A DNA stretch of 40,354 nucleotides from Bacteroidales bacterium (GTDB taxonomy: Bacteria > Bacteroidota > Bacteroidia > Bacteroidales > UBA932), in NCBI GenBank assembly GCA_017554335.1, contig JAFZIO010000028.1:1-40354 (forward strand), written 5' to 3'. The notes under the pieces were generated by a model, which saw only the letters and a program-made list of their open reading frames with translations, was not told where the DNA came from and searched no databases. The translations under genes and the position numbers were made by a program. Of this stretch, positions 7,868 through 16,912 are shown piece by piece (the first letter of the stretch is position 1; the number at the start of each line of letters is the position of its first letter).

Positions 7868-8895
7868 TGAATATGCGATTCAACCGCGAGCTCTTCAGCC
7901 CGCAGGAACTGAAACAGATGTACTCGCTGAGCCCTGAGGCGGCGGCGAACAAGGCAGAGAACGACAAGGCGGTCAAGGCGGTCCTGGACGGCAGCTCGGA
8001 CAAGCTGCTGCTGGTCATAGGCCCTTGCTCGGCAGACCGGGAGGACTCGGTGCTGGATTATATTTCCCGACTGCGGCCGGTTCAGGAGAAGGTGGCCGAC
8101 AAGATTGTCATAGTGCCGCGTATCTATACCAACAAGCCCCGCACTACCGGTGCCGGCTACAAGGGCATGCTGCACCAGCCGGATCCAATTGCCGACCCGG
8201 ACCTCTTCAAAGGACTTGTGTCTATCCGCAAGCTGCATCTGAAAGCCCTGGAGCAGACTGGCTTCTCCTGTGCCGACGAAATGCTCTACCCGGAGAACCA
8301 CTTGTTCCTGTCCGACCTGCTGTCGTACGTGGCAGTGGGCGCCCGCAGCGTTGAAAACCAGCAGCACCGTCTGGTGGCGAGCGGAGTCGACATCCCCGTG
8401 GGCATGAAGAACCCTACCGGAGGCGACCTGAGCGTTATGATGAATTCAATCAACGCCGCACAGCATTCGCATTCGTTCATCTATCGCAACTGGGACGTGA
8501 CGAGCGAGGGCAACCCGTACGCCCACGCCATCCTTCGCGGCTACGTGGACAGCCATGGCACCAGCCATCCGAACTATCACTACGAGGACCTGCGGCGCCT
8601 GGCCGACCTTTATGCCGCCGGCACTTACGCCAACCCTGCGGTCATAGTGGACTGCAACCACTCGAACTCCGGCAAGAAGCACCTGGAGCAGGGGCGCATC
8701 GCCAAAGAGGTGCTGCACAGCGCCCGCGAGTGCGACGTGGTAAGCAAGCTCGTAAAAGGCTTGATGATAGAGTCTTACATCGAGGACGGAGCCCAAAAGT
8801 CAGGCGACCATGTCTACGGCTGCTCCATCACCGACCCTTGCCTCGGCTGGGAGAAAACCGAGCGTCTCATCTACGAGATCGCAGATCTTCGCTAG
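7867..8895 (+). CDS. aroF: Class I DAHP synthase (AroFGH type)
   Basis: Condenses PEP and erythrose 4-phosphate, the first committed shikimate step. The protein of about 342 aa has 'VIGPCSADRED', 'PRIYTNKPRTTGAGYKG', 'GARSVENQQHR', 'MKNPTGGDLSVM' and 'DCNHSNSGKK', all typical of E. coli AroF/G/H-type metal-dependent enzymes. The ATG at 7867 is chosen because it overlaps the tyrA stop (TGATG); GTG 7864 and ATG 7873 are alternatives. It is last in the operon, and its stop lies in the palindrome at 8893-8908. Many Bacteroidales instead use a DAHP synthase fused to chorismate mutase; no such fusion is here. Symbol paralogue (F, G or H) is arbitrary. Confidence 0.9.
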   Translation: MNMRFNRELFSPQELKQMYSLSPEAAANKAENDKAVKAVLDGSSDKLLLVIGPCSADREDSVLDYISRLRPVQEKVADKIVIVPRIYTNKPRTTGAGYKGMLHQPDPIADPDLFKGLVSIRKLHLKALEQTGFSCADEMLYPENHLFLSDLLSYVAVGARSVENQQHRLVASGVDIPVGMKNPTGGDLSVMMNSINAAQHSHSFIYRNWDVTSEGNPYAHAILRGYVDSHGTSHPNYHYEDLRRLADLYAAGTYANPAVIVDCNHSNSGKKHLEQGRIAKEVLHSARECDVVSKLVKGLMIESYIEDGAQKSGDHVYGCSITDPCLGWEKTERLIYEIADLR

Positions 8896-9054
8896 CGGAG
8901 CTCCGCTATATTCGCAGCAGCACCCTCTGATTAGCCTTCGGACCTTCGGTCCTCGTCCCTCCCCCTGCTTCGCAGCGGGCCCCTCCCGTTCACGTGGCCA
9001 CGGGCGGCAACGGCTCTCAGAGGGCCGCAGCTGCTGTTTGCGGAGCTCCGCAAA
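8893..9054. repeat. Intergenic palindromic repeat element
   Basis: The element is bounded by two perfect palindromes sharing the core GCGGAGCTCCGC: 8893-8908 (overlapping the aroF stop) and 9037-9054. Inside are an imperfect inverted pair (8911-8928 region with 9016-9034, both carrying a CCCTCTGA-like block) and small hairpins such as GGACC-TTC-GGTCC and CTGCTTCGCAG. The CGTCCCTCCC...GCGGGCCCCTCCC part matches the arm of the aroB insertion. It may also act as the operon terminator, although no T-run follows. No gene is seen between 8896 and 9165. Confidence 0.65.
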
Positions 9055-9165
9055 AGAAGCAGGAGCAGGCAAGTTTTGCTGAAAGAATCAGCCCGTTCGC
9101 TGAATCTTTTCCGCCGTGGCTCGAGCTTTGTTTCGAAACCCATCGAAACATTAAAGCAAATCGTT

Positions 9166-9294
9166 ATGAAAACTGAAACCTACCTCAAACCCGACTGCGC
9201 CATTCCCGGCGCCTGGCTGGAGCATCTCCTGTGTTCCAGCGACGCTACCGGCTCCACCGAGAGCTATGATGATCTTATCGAGTATGAATGGTAA
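9166..9294 (+). CDS. 42-aa peptide preceding a Cthe_2159-like lipoprotein
   Basis: A 42-codon ORF (start MKTETYLKP) lies 21 nt upstream of the lipoprotein at 9316. It has Tyr6, Pro9 and a Leu21-Leu22-Cys-Ser24-Ser25 block followed by an acidic tail ending EYEW. This layout matches the peptide at 451, which also precedes a surface lipoprotein gene and ends in EEDW. It has no signal peptide. Function is unknown; it could be a precursor peptide or a conserved leader ORF for the downstream gene. Confidence 0.55.
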   Translation: MKTETYLKPDCAIPGAWLEHLLCSSDATGSTESYDDLIEYEW

Positions 9295-9315
9295 CTCTTA
9301 AACAACGATTTGGAT

Positions 9316-12006
9316 ATGAAAACAATAGTAAGAAGTATGGCAGCAGCCGCAATGGCATTTCTGACGGCCTGCGCATCAGATGATATAGTAATAGAAGTCC
9401 CTCAGGAAGATACCACAACTTCATCTGCCGAGCTCAGTTATGTAACCCTGCAAGCATCTGCCGAGTCTGTCGACAGCAAGGTGTCCGTCAGCGACGGTAA
9501 CCTGACGCCTAATTGGACGGAGACTGATGTTATCGCCGTTTTCGATGATTCAAAACGGGTATTTACCGTAAAGGAATGCAACGGAAACAGCGCAGTATTC
9601 GAAGGGAGCCTGAGCAGTGAGTATACAGGGACTCTATATGCGTCTTATCCCTACGATGCTGTATCTTCCCGCAGCGGCGAAAGCGTTTCCCTTGTGCTTC
9701 CTTCTGCACAGAAAGTGTCAGAATCTTCTTGTGTCGACAAGGATGCGCTGCTGTCGGTAGCTGCAACACAAAGCTCCTCCCTGCACTTTCTTAATGTATC
9801 AGGTCTGGTACGCATCCAGCTGGCAGCAGAGGATATCGTGTCCGTCAAGCTTGAAGGCAACAACTCGGAACTGCTTGCCGGTACTGTAACTGCTGCTTTC
9901 GCTACCGGAACCATCAGCTCTGGCGGCTCCTCGTCATCCGTCACCCTGAGCGCGTCGTCCGGCGGGGCTATTCCTGCCGGAGTGTACTATATGGCAGTCG
10001 TGCCGGTCAGTCTGAGCAAGGGCCTTACGCTTACCTTTACCAACAGTTCAGGTAAGGTAGCCACCAAGACAAGCTCATCAGCCATAGAGATTGTCCGCTC
10101 CGGCGGCATCGATCTGGGTGACGTCACTACCGGACTGAGCTGGGGAGACACAACAGAAGAAGAAGAAGAAGAGGAGGAGGACCTGGGCGGCGGCGTAATC
10201 GAGTCTGATGATTCTGATGCTAACGATGATGACATCGTGAGCAACACCACTTTCGATTATACCGTTCGCGTTATCTTCTCCGCATCCGGTGACGCCGTGG
10301 TGAAGAACGCCACAGACCTCAGCGTGACGGTAAACGGAAATGACGTCACCATAACCAACGGCACCAAGAAAAACATCATCTACGAGCTCTCCGGCAGCAC
10401 CTCCGACGGCTTCTTCAAGCTCTACAGCGCCAAGAAGCAGGCAATCGTTCTGAACGGGGTGAGCATCACCAACAAGAACGGCGCCGCCATCAACAACCAG
10501 AGCAAGAAGCGCACATACGTTGTGGTAAAGGGCACAAACAGCCTCGCAGACGGCTCCAGCTATACCGATACGCCGGCAGATGAGGACGAAAAAGCGGCAT
10601 TCTTCAGCGAGGGCCAGCTGGTATTCAGCGGCAGCGGATCGCTTTCCGTCACCGCCTCCGGCAAGGCAGGTATCAGCTCTGATGACTACGTCCGCTTTAT
10701 GTCGAGTCCTACCGTGAAGATCACTTCTTCCGCGGGCCACGGCGTGCGCGGCAAGGACTACATCCTGGTATCGAACGGTAGCATAGAAGCCACGGTGAGC
10801 GCCGCCACAAAGAAGGGCTTCGCTTCCGATTCGCTGGTGGTATTCAACGGAGGATCTACCGTGCTCAAGGTCTCCGGCGCATCAGCATACGACAGCGAAG
10901 ATGCAGAATTCAAAAATGCTGCAGGCGTGAAGGCCGACAAAGGCGTATACATCAACGGCGGGACGCTGAACGTCACCTGCACCGGAAACGGCGCCAAGGG
11001 CATAAGCAGCGATGAGCTGGTGAATGTAGCGGGCGGTACTACCACCATCACCATGAGCGGAGGAGTCGTGTACGACAGCGTGGGCAAAGATTACAAAGGC
11101 ACCGCAGGCATCAAAGCGGACAACTTCTTTACAATGTCTGCCGGCTCGCTTACGATTAAGAATTCCGGCAAAGGCGGCAAGGGAATTCGTGCCGGAGACT
11201 ATGACTACGACAGCACCAACCACACCGTAGCCGACAGCTACATTACCGGCGGCTCCATCAATATCACCACCACCGGCTCAGAGACCAACGACGTGTCCTG
11301 CAAGGCTATAAAAATCGGTTGGGTGACCAAGAACGGCACCGGTGACCACGCTACCGTGACGGGAAACGCCGGCAACCTGATCATCAGCGGCGGCAGCATG
11401 GTCTTGAGCTGCTCCGGGGCAGAATGCCTCGAAACCAAAGGTAACCTAACGGTGAACGGCGGACAGATATATGCCACATCTTCTGCAGACGACGCCATCA
11501 ACAGCCAGGGCGAGATGAACTTCAACGGCGGTTATGTGTATGCCTACTCATCCCAGAACGACGCCATAGATGCCAACCACGACCTCATCCTTTCCGGCGG
11601 ATATGTTGTGGCAATCACCACCAAAGGCAGCCCGGAAGTCGCTCTTGACGCCAATACAGAGAGTAGATACAAGCTTTATATCAACAGCGGCGCGACCGTA
11701 GTCGCATACGGTGGACTGGAAAGCGGATACTCTGCTTCGCAAACTGTCAAGACCATGAGTTGCACGGCAGGTTCCTGGAACGCCCTATATGGCAACGGCA
11801 CCTACCTCTGCGCCTTCAAACTGCCTTCCGGTATCTCCAGCGTCGCTGTTACCGCGCCCTCGCTGTCATCAGGCTACAAGAGCGTCAGCGTCGGCAGCAC
11901 CACCTACTGCAACGGCGTCTGGGCTACCTCCGGCATCTCCGGCGGCAACTCGGTTACCCTGGGAACCTACAGCGGCGGCAGCTCGGGCGGCGGTGGCCGT
12001 CGCTAA
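9316..12006 (+). CDS. Fimbrillin-like plus Cthe_2159-type beta-helix lipoprotein
   Basis: An 896-aa predicted surface lipoprotein (lipobox Cys19, 'FLTAC'). Residues about 38-270 resemble a fimbrillin-like module. A run of eight Glu, encoded by GAA/GAG repeats at 10156-10179, forms an acidic linker. The rest, about 310-880, is a repetitive beta-helix with recurring 'GKAGISSDDYVRF', 'GVRGKDYI', 'GAKGIS', 'KGSPEVALDANTE' units, matching the Cthe_2159 family whose founder binds cellulose and acidic polysaccharides. The C-terminus is Gly/Ser-rich, ending GGGGRR. ATG 9316 is preferred to TTG 9310 because it opens the signal peptide. A shorter paralogue lies at 14721-16493 and also ends in GGRR. Confidence 0.8.
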   Translation: MKTIVRSMAAAAMAFLTACASDDIVIEVPQEDTTTSSAELSYVTLQASAESVDSKVSVSDGNLTPNWTETDVIAVFDDSKRVFTVKECNGNSAVFEGSLSSEYTGTLYASYPYDAVSSRSGESVSLVLPSAQKVSESSCVDKDALLSVAATQSSSLHFLNVSGLVRIQLAAEDIVSVKLEGNNSELLAGTVTAAFATGTISSGGSSSSVTLSASSGGAIPAGVYYMAVVPVSLSKGLTLTFTNSSGKVATKTSSSAIEIVRSGGIDLGDVTTGLSWGDTTEEEEEEEEDLGGGVIESDDSDANDDDIVSNTTFDYTVRVIFSASGDAVVKNATDLSVTVNGNDVTITNGTKKNIIYELSGSTSDGFFKLYSAKKQAIVLNGVSITNKNGAAINNQSKKRTYVVVKGTNSLADGSSYTDTPADEDEKAAFFSEGQLVFSGSGSLSVTASGKAGISSDDYVRFMSSPTVKITSSAGHGVRGKDYILVSNGSIEATVSAATKKGFASDSLVVFNGGSTVLKVSGASAYDSEDAEFKNAAGVKADKGVYINGGTLNVTCTGNGAKGISSDELVNVAGGTTTITMSGGVVYDSVGKDYKGTAGIKADNFFTMSAGSLTIKNSGKGGKGIRAGDYDYDSTNHTVADSYITGGSINITTTGSETNDVSCKAIKIGWVTKNGTGDHATVTGNAGNLIISGGSMVLSCSGAECLETKGNLTVNGGQIYATSSADDAINSQGEMNFNGGYVYAYSSQNDAIDANHDLILSGGYVVAITTKGSPEVALDANTESRYKLYINSGATVVAYGGLESGYSASQTVKTMSCTAGSWNALYGNGTYLCAFKLPSGISSVAVTAPSLSSGYKSVSVGSTTYCNGVWATSGISGGNSVTLGTYSGGSSGGGGRR

Positions 12007-12015
12007 CGGGCTCCG

Positions 12016-12780
12016 CTAATAGGTAAAGCTGAATTCGTCGACGTAGAGGACTGTACCTGAGGCGCCGGTCTGGGTGTCGCCGAAGCGGCTGGCGGAGATA
12101 GTGAAAGAAGCGTAGGAGGGTGCGCTGTCGCTTCGATACACGAAAGGGATCTCGAAAGGAACGTAACCTGAGGTCCCTTTCTTAATAATAAGATGCGCGC
12201 GTGCTATAACGTGCGGATCGGTGTCGGGGTCGATAAAACCGGTCTTGTGAGTGATCTGCCTGTAAGGCTTGGACCAATCCATCAGCAAAACATCAATGAT
12301 AGCCTCATCCGTTTTGCCCTTCAGGTTCTCCCGAGGGGCCTTGGCATGGTTAATCTTTTGCGGGATGTAATGATAATAACCTTTCAGGGTCTTGGGGCGG
12401 CCAGTGAAGGGAGTACCCAATTCAGCCTCCGCTCCGGCCAGATCCACGACCTTAACATAATGGCCGTTATACAAGTTGCCGGCAACGAACGCCCAGGCGA
12501 CAGTCCGGCTTTCCAGCCGCGCCGCAGCCTTACCCCCGCCCGGTACCGCCACATGCTCATATTCAGGCGTAGCCAGGTTCACGCCCAGCTTGCCCGTTCC
12601 CGGATTGGCGGAATCCCAGACACGCTCAGACGCCGGTGTATTCTTGGGGCAAAGATACCAGATACCTCCAGACTTGGACCAGATGTCGAAGCCCATATTA
12701 TACAGCTGCGGCTCCCCTTGAGCCGCAAGGCAGAACGGAAACGCCATGATGGTGACTAGAGCTGATAGCAACTTTCTCAT
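12016..12780 (-). CDS. Secreted PCMD-domain protein
   Basis: The 254-aa product has a signal peptide (about 1-20, ending CLAAQ) and no lipobox at the cleavage site. The body matches the Bacteroidetes putative carbohydrate metabolism domain (PCMD, PF13201): an early 'MGFDIW', 'NPGTGKLG', 'GNLYNGHY', 'GTPFTGRPKTLKGYYHY' and a late 'VPFEIPFVYRS' with 'LYVDEFSF'. It directly follows the LytTR regulator gene with no gap, so it is probably the third gene of the kinase-regulator operon. Its 3' end nearly meets the Cthe_2159-like gene on the other strand. Substrate is unknown. Confidence 0.78.
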   Translation of the reverse strand: MRKLLSALVTIMAFPFCLAAQGEPQLYNMGFDIWSKSGGIWYLCPKNTPASERVWDSANPGTGKLGVNLATPEYEHVAVPGGGKAAARLESRTVAWAFVAGNLYNGHYVKVVDLAGAEAELGTPFTGRPKTLKGYYHYIPQKINHAKAPRENLKGKTDEAIIDVLLMDWSKPYRQITHKTGFIDPDTDPHVIARAHLIIKKGTSGYVPFEIPFVYRSDSAPSYASFTISASRFGDTQTGASGTVLYVDEFSFTY

Positions 12781-13506
12781 TTACAGACTGTTCTTACTAA
12801 GATAATCCTTCAGTTCCTGACGGTACAGATCACCGATAGGAACCACGCTGCCGTCCTCCAGGACCAACTCGGACTTCCCCACTTCCTTGATGCGACGAAG
12901 CGGCACTATAAAAGACCGGTGGACTCGCATAAAGCGGTCTGCAGGCAGCTTTTCAATTAGATGTTTAAGTCCAAGCAGCACAATCAGCGGACTTTTCTCC
13001 CTGTCGGTGTAGACCTTGATATACTCGCTCATGCTTTCCACGTAGCGTATCTCATCCAGCTTCACACGCACGGATTTATAATCGGTACGTAAAAACAACG
13101 AGTCTTCTGCCGGTGTAGCGGCTACGGGCGCCGGAGCGGAGGCTTGAAGCGCTTCATAACGCGCCTTCACCCTATCGGACGTCTTCAGGAAGTCGGCCAG
13201 GCTGAAGGGTTTAAGCAGATAATCCACAGCATCTACCCGGAAACCTTCCACCGCGTATTCTGAATATGCTGTAGTAAAAACAACCAGAGGCGGATTGTCC
13301 AGCAACCGGACAAATTCCATTCCGGACAGATCAGGCATGTTGATATCCAGGAACATGGCATCCACCACTTTCTCATCCAACAACGCCCGGGCCTCGAGCG
13401 CACTGCGGCAAGTCCCGGTCAGCTCGAAGTATGGAACCTTGGAAATATATGTCTCCAGTTGTCTGAGGGCCAGAGGTTCGTCGTCTACTGCTATAACTCT
13501 TATCAT
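12781..13506 (-). CDS. LytTR-family response regulator
   Basis: A 241-aa DNA-binding regulator. The receiver domain (1-115) has Asp8-Asp9, the phospho-acceptor Asp54 in 'MFLDINMPDLSG' and Lys99 in 'LLKPF'. An Ala/Pro linker (about 125-135) leads to a LytTR domain (about 136-238) with 'YVESMSEYIKVYT' and 'FMRVHRSFIV'. Its start overlaps the kinase stop by 4 nt, so kinase and regulator are a pair. The locus context suggests control of the flanking beta-helix lipoprotein genes or the polymerase operon, but no binding site was identified. Confidence 0.9.
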   Translation of the reverse strand: MIRVIAVDDEPLALRQLETYISKVPYFELTGTCRSALEARALLDEKVVDAMFLDINMPDLSGMEFVRLLDNPPLVVFTTAYSEYAVEGFRVDAVDYLLKPFSLADFLKTSDRVKARYEALQASAPAPVAATPAEDSLFLRTDYKSVRVKLDEIRYVESMSEYIKVYTDREKSPLIVLLGLKHLIEKLPADRFMRVHRSFIVPLRRIKEVGKSELVLEDGSVVPIGDLYRQELKDYLSKNSL

Positions 13507-14597
13507 ACTCTGTCAGAAGGTTTGGCCGGTATCACGAGCAACACCTCGAAAATATCGGATTCATCATCAATATGCAATGTACATGCCTCGCCGTACAGCA
13601 GTTCGAAGCGATGACGCGAATTAGCCATTCCCAAACCGCTGCCGTATTCGCTGCGCTTAGGATTATTGCTGTTTCTGCACCTGAATATAATCTTACCGGA
13701 ATCCACGGCCACGCTTATATGCACATAACTCGGGCGCTCGTAACTGATGCCATGCTTAAACGCGTTCTCTACGAATGAAGCGAAGGCCAGCGGAGGAACT
13801 TCTGCTCCGGCAGTATCCTCAGGCCGCAGAAACTCAATTTCCACATTGTCTCCGAAGCGCATTCGCATAAGGGATACATAGTTATCCAAAAAATCCAGCT
13901 CCTGGTCCAGCGATATTGTGGCCTTGTCCGAATCGTACAGCACATGTCTCATGAGCTTGCTAAGTTCAACTATGCTCTCCTTGGCCTTCTCTGGATCCAG
14001 ATCCACTAGCGCATGGATATTGTTGAGCGTGTTCATGAAGAAATGCGGATTAATCTGGTAACGCAGACTCTCCAGCTGATGCTGCAGGTTTTCCTTTTCA
14101 AGGCGTTGAACCTTAAGCCGCTCATTCTCTGAATGGAAAAGCACCTTAATGCCAGCGTTGACGGCAAGCAGCATCACAGCTATCAGGACCCGCAGCACGT
14201 TGGGATGCATGGGCCTGCCCCATCTGCCGTCAGGAGGCGGCAAAAAGCTACGGTCCGGTTCCGGCTCAGGAGGGGTCAAACCCGGCTCCGGAGAGTCCTT
14301 CAAGAACCAGAGCCAAAAGATATACAGCGCAAGAAGCAAAACGGTCAGAACAGCATAAAGACCCGTCTGCTTACGATATACAAGCAAAGGTGCAACGCAG
14401 AAATTATGCAGGAGGAACAGAATCAGGAAAGGAAGCACCTGCCCCCAGGAAGCCAGGATAGCACGAAAGTCGATAGCCGCTTCCCGACGAACTATACACT
14501 CTATGGCAATGCGCAGGGCAAGAACCATAAAGACGGCCATCCAGGTGATCAGGTAAACACGGTTTTCCCGCTGTTCTTCGTTTCTGATTACTTTCAT
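13503..14597 (-). CDS. LytS-type sensor histidine kinase
   Basis: A 364-aa membrane kinase with about four hydrophobic segments in the first 180 residues and a long charged loop. The HisKA_7TM/His_kinase (PF06580) core is clear: 'YQINPHFFMNTLNNIHALV' carries the phospho-acceptor His, and a HATPase part follows with 'PPLAFASFVENAFKHG' and 'GSGLGMANSRHR'. The ATG at 14597 is chosen over 14615 because a -7 box TATTTTTG at 14610-14603 ends 5 nt before it; the upstream ATG would lie before that box. It is divergent from the lipoprotein at 14721, with 123 bp between the starts. Confidence 0.88.
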   Translation of the reverse strand: MKVIRNEEQRENRVYLITWMAVFMVLALRIAIECIVRREAAIDFRAILASWGQVLPFLILFLLHNFCVAPLLVYRKQTGLYAVLTVLLLALYIFWLWFLKDSPEPGLTPPEPEPDRSFLPPPDGRWGRPMHPNVLRVLIAVMLLAVNAGIKVLFHSENERLKVQRLEKENLQHQLESLRYQINPHFFMNTLNNIHALVDLDPEKAKESIVELSKLMRHVLYDSDKATISLDQELDFLDNYVSLMRMRFGDNVEIEFLRPEDTAGAEVPPLAFASFVENAFKHGISYERPSYVHISVAVDSGKIIFRCRNSNNPKRSEYGSGLGMANSRHRFELLYGEACTLHIDDESDIFEVLLVIPAKPSDRV

Positions 14598-14602
14598 TTC
14601 CA

Positions 14603-14610
14603 CAAAAATA
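14603..14610 (-). promoter_or_regulatory. -7 box of the kinase operon
   Basis: TATTTTTG on the minus strand ends 5 nt before the ATG at 14597, implying a leaderless or nearly leaderless transcript. No clear TTTG lies at -33. Confidence 0.45.
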
Positions 14611-14695
14611 GCCATTTCAATGCAAAGCCGATAAAGATTCGCTGAAAAAATTGGCGGTTTTACTGAGACAATTGAAGAATGGCCGGGAAATTGCT

Positions 14696-14703
14696 TACCT
14701 TAG
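14696..14703 (+). promoter_or_regulatory. Weak -7 box of the polymerase operon
   Basis: TACCTTAG differs by one base from TAnnTTTG. ATTG at 14671-14674 is 21 bp upstream as a weak -33. The start codon at 14721 follows by 17 nt. The poor match suggests dependence on an activator such as the divergent LytTR system, which is inference. Confidence 0.35.
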
Positions 14704-14720
14704 GAGTAAAGAATCGCACT

Positions 14721-16493
14721 ATGAAACGTGTACTATTATTAATCGCTTTATCGGGCTTCGCCTTTGCCTCCTGCCAGGAGGATATTATTGCGACGACAGA
14801 CGAACCCGTAGAGAATCCCAGTACGAACGATGACGACGGTGACCCCGAGGAGGGCCAGGGCAACTGGGACGATATCAACCTCACTGATTTTTCCCGAACC
14901 ATAAGCATTAAATGGGACGGCAGCAAGGCATCCGTAGAAGGCGACGAGAACGGCATAGTGAGCGTCAGCGGCGCCGACGTGACCGTGGACAACCGCAACT
15001 ACGACGAATTCGTGCGTTACGAGCTCTCCGGCAGCTCCTCCGACGGCAGCCTGAAAGTCTATAGCCTCCGGCGTCTTGCGCTGGTGCTCAACAGCCTGGA
15101 CCTCACCAACGCCGGCGGTGCCGCAATCAACGTGCAGACCCACAAACGCACCTTCGTGGTGCTTAACGGCAGCAGCAAGCTGGCCGACGGTTCCGTGAAC
15201 GCATCCGGCGACTACCCCGAAGAGACGAGCACCGAAGACATGAAGGCCGCCTTCTTCAGCGAAGCGCAGCTGGTCTTTAGCGGCGGCGGCTCCCTTACCG
15301 TGAACGCCAAAGGCAAGGCAGGCATCACTTCCGACGACTACCTCCGCTTCATGGGCACCCAGACCGTCACTTCCACGTCGGCCAACGGGCACGCCCTCCG
15401 AGGCAAGGACGGCATCATCGTGGATGACGGTTTCCTTTCCGCAAGCGCCTCTGCCGCAGGCAAGAAGGGCATGAGCTCCGACGGCTCCGTAACAATTAAC
15501 GGCGGCGACATCAGGATAACAGTCAGCGGCGGAGTGCTCAAGGAGGCGGTAACGTCCGGCAGCTCCTATACTTACGAATACACCGCATCCGCCGGCATCA
15601 AGGCAGACTCTACCTTCGTCATGACGGGCGGCGTGCTTGACATCACCAACACCGGCGACGGCGGCAAGGGCATCAGCGGCGACATGGGCGCCCGCTTCGA
15701 AGGGGGCAACGTGAGAGTGGGAGTATCTGGCGGCAACTACGGTTCCTCCAGCAGCGGAGGCGGCCCCGGAGGACGTCCGGGCGGCGGCAACAGCAGCAGC
15801 TCCAATAGCGACGACAGCTCCAAATCGGCCAAGGGCATCAAATTCGACGGCGACATTGTCATAAGCGGCGGCAGCATAAGCGTCACCAGCAAAAACCACG
15901 AGGCCATCGAGGCTAAGGGCAAACTTACCGTCACCGGCGGCGAACTGTATGCCTACTCCACATCCGACGACGCCATCAATTCGGCGGGCGACATGACCCT
16001 CAGCGGCGGCTACGTTTGCGGCTGGTCCACAGGGAACGACGGCCTGGACGCCAACGGCAACCTCTATATCGACGGCGCCTGCGTGTACGCCGTAAGCACC
16101 AAGGGCAGCCCGGAAGTGGCGGTGGACGCCAACACCGAGCAGCAGAAGAAGCTCTACCTCAAGAGCGGCACGCTGGTGGCCATAGGCGGCATCGAGAGCG
16201 GCTCCTCCATCACCGGAACGGCCTACAGCACCTCCTCCTGGGGCAAGGGCAAATGGCTCGCGGTGTACGACAAGAGCGGGAACGCGGTGTTCGGATTCAA
16301 AACGCCCGAATCCAGCGGCAACTCCACGATGGTGGTGTACTGCAACGGCGCCACTGCCACCCTGAAGTCCGACGTGAGCACATCCGGCGGAGAGATTATC
16401 TGGGGCGGCTTCGGGTATGAACCCGGCAGTTTCTCCGGAGGCAGCAACATCAGCCTCTCCACTTATTCCGGAAACAGCGGCGGACGCAGATAG
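14721..16493 (+). CDS. Cthe_2159-type beta-helix lipoprotein
   Basis: A 590-aa lipoprotein (MKRVLLLIALSGFAFASC, Cys18), a paralogue of the protein at 9316 without its fimbrillin-like front half. The beta-helix repeats are nearly superimposable ('GKAGITSDDYLRF', 'ALRGKDGI', 'KGMSSDGSV', 'KGSPEVAVDANTEQQ'). A Gly/Ser/Asn-rich low-complexity stretch (about 340-370) splits the helix. The family founder, Cthe_2159 of Clostridium thermocellum, binds cellulose and acidic sugars; members are often found beside VTC and DUF4956 genes, as here. It heads the operon running to 19224. It probably binds or anchors a surface polymer, which is inferred from context. Confidence 0.82.
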   Translation: MKRVLLLIALSGFAFASCQEDIIATTDEPVENPSTNDDDGDPEEGQGNWDDINLTDFSRTISIKWDGSKASVEGDENGIVSVSGADVTVDNRNYDEFVRYELSGSSSDGSLKVYSLRRLALVLNSLDLTNAGGAAINVQTHKRTFVVLNGSSKLADGSVNASGDYPEETSTEDMKAAFFSEAQLVFSGGGSLTVNAKGKAGITSDDYLRFMGTQTVTSTSANGHALRGKDGIIVDDGFLSASASAAGKKGMSSDGSVTINGGDIRITVSGGVLKEAVTSGSSYTYEYTASAGIKADSTFVMTGGVLDITNTGDGGKGISGDMGARFEGGNVRVGVSGGNYGSSSSGGGPGGRPGGGNSSSSNSDDSSKSAKGIKFDGDIVISGGSISVTSKNHEAIEAKGKLTVTGGELYAYSTSDDAINSAGDMTLSGGYVCGWSTGNDGLDANGNLYIDGACVYAVSTKGSPEVAVDANTEQQKKLYLKSGTLVAIGGIESGSSITGTAYSTSSWGKGKWLAVYDKSGNAVFGFKTPESSGNSTMVVYCNGATATLKSDVSTSGGEIIWGGFGYEPGSFSGGSNISLSTYSGNSGGRR

Positions 16494-16504
16494 ATCTGTT
16501 GATT

Positions 16505-16912
16505 ATGAGACGATTACTTACTATATTTACTGCTCTGTTGCTCCTGGCACCGGCACTGTGCGCCCAGGAACAGCAGAAGATAAACAAGAAGAACCTTATC
16601 ATAAAGGAGTGGAACACCGACGCCAAAACCAACGCCCGCGTCCTGGACCACCAGACCACCTATAGTCCTGAGGGAAAGAAGATTGAGGAGATTGAATACG
16701 GGCAGAGCAAGCAGAAATGGCGCAAGCGCTACGAGCACGGAGCCGACGGCAAGGTGACCCGCGAGCTGCTGTACGACGAGCACAACAAGCTTGTAAGCAT
16801 CAAGAAGTTCGAATACAACGAATTCGGACGCAAGAAGAAGCAATATACTTACGACGCCAAAGGCAAACTAAGGACAATAAAGGTGTTTGAATATCTGACG
16901 GAAGATGCTTGA
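16505..16912 (+). CDS. Small secreted protein with YD/MORN-like repeats
   Basis: A 135-aa product with a signal peptide cut near 'LCAQ' (residue about 19). The mature part has about three repeats of the form Y-x-(D/H)-x-x-x-K-x-(x)-R/K ('YEHGADGKVTRELLY', 'YDEHNKLVSIKKFEY', 'YDAKGKLRTIKVFEY'), like wide-range YD or MORN-type hairpins seen in secreted Bacteroidetes proteins. Basic and hydrophilic otherwise. The ATG at 16505 opens the signal peptide. The 3' end overlaps the VTC gene by 8 nt, which ties it to that operon. Role unknown. Confidence 0.7.
   Translation: MRRLLTIFTALLLLAPALCAQEQQKINKKNLIIKEWNTDAKTNARVLDHQTTYSPEGKKIEEIEYGQSKQKWRKRYEHGADGKVTRELLYDEHNKLVSIKKFEYNEFGRKKKQYTYDAKGKLRTIKVFEYLTEDA

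Noticed and set aside
10156-10179. GAA/GAG run as a phase-variable tract
   Set aside because: The repeat unit is a codon, so length change would only alter the Glu linker and not switch the gene off.
14748-15899. 383-aa minus-strand frame opposite the beta-helix lipoprotein
   Set aside because: An Ala/Val/Gly-rich shadow caused by repeated codons of the plus-strand gene; no domain.
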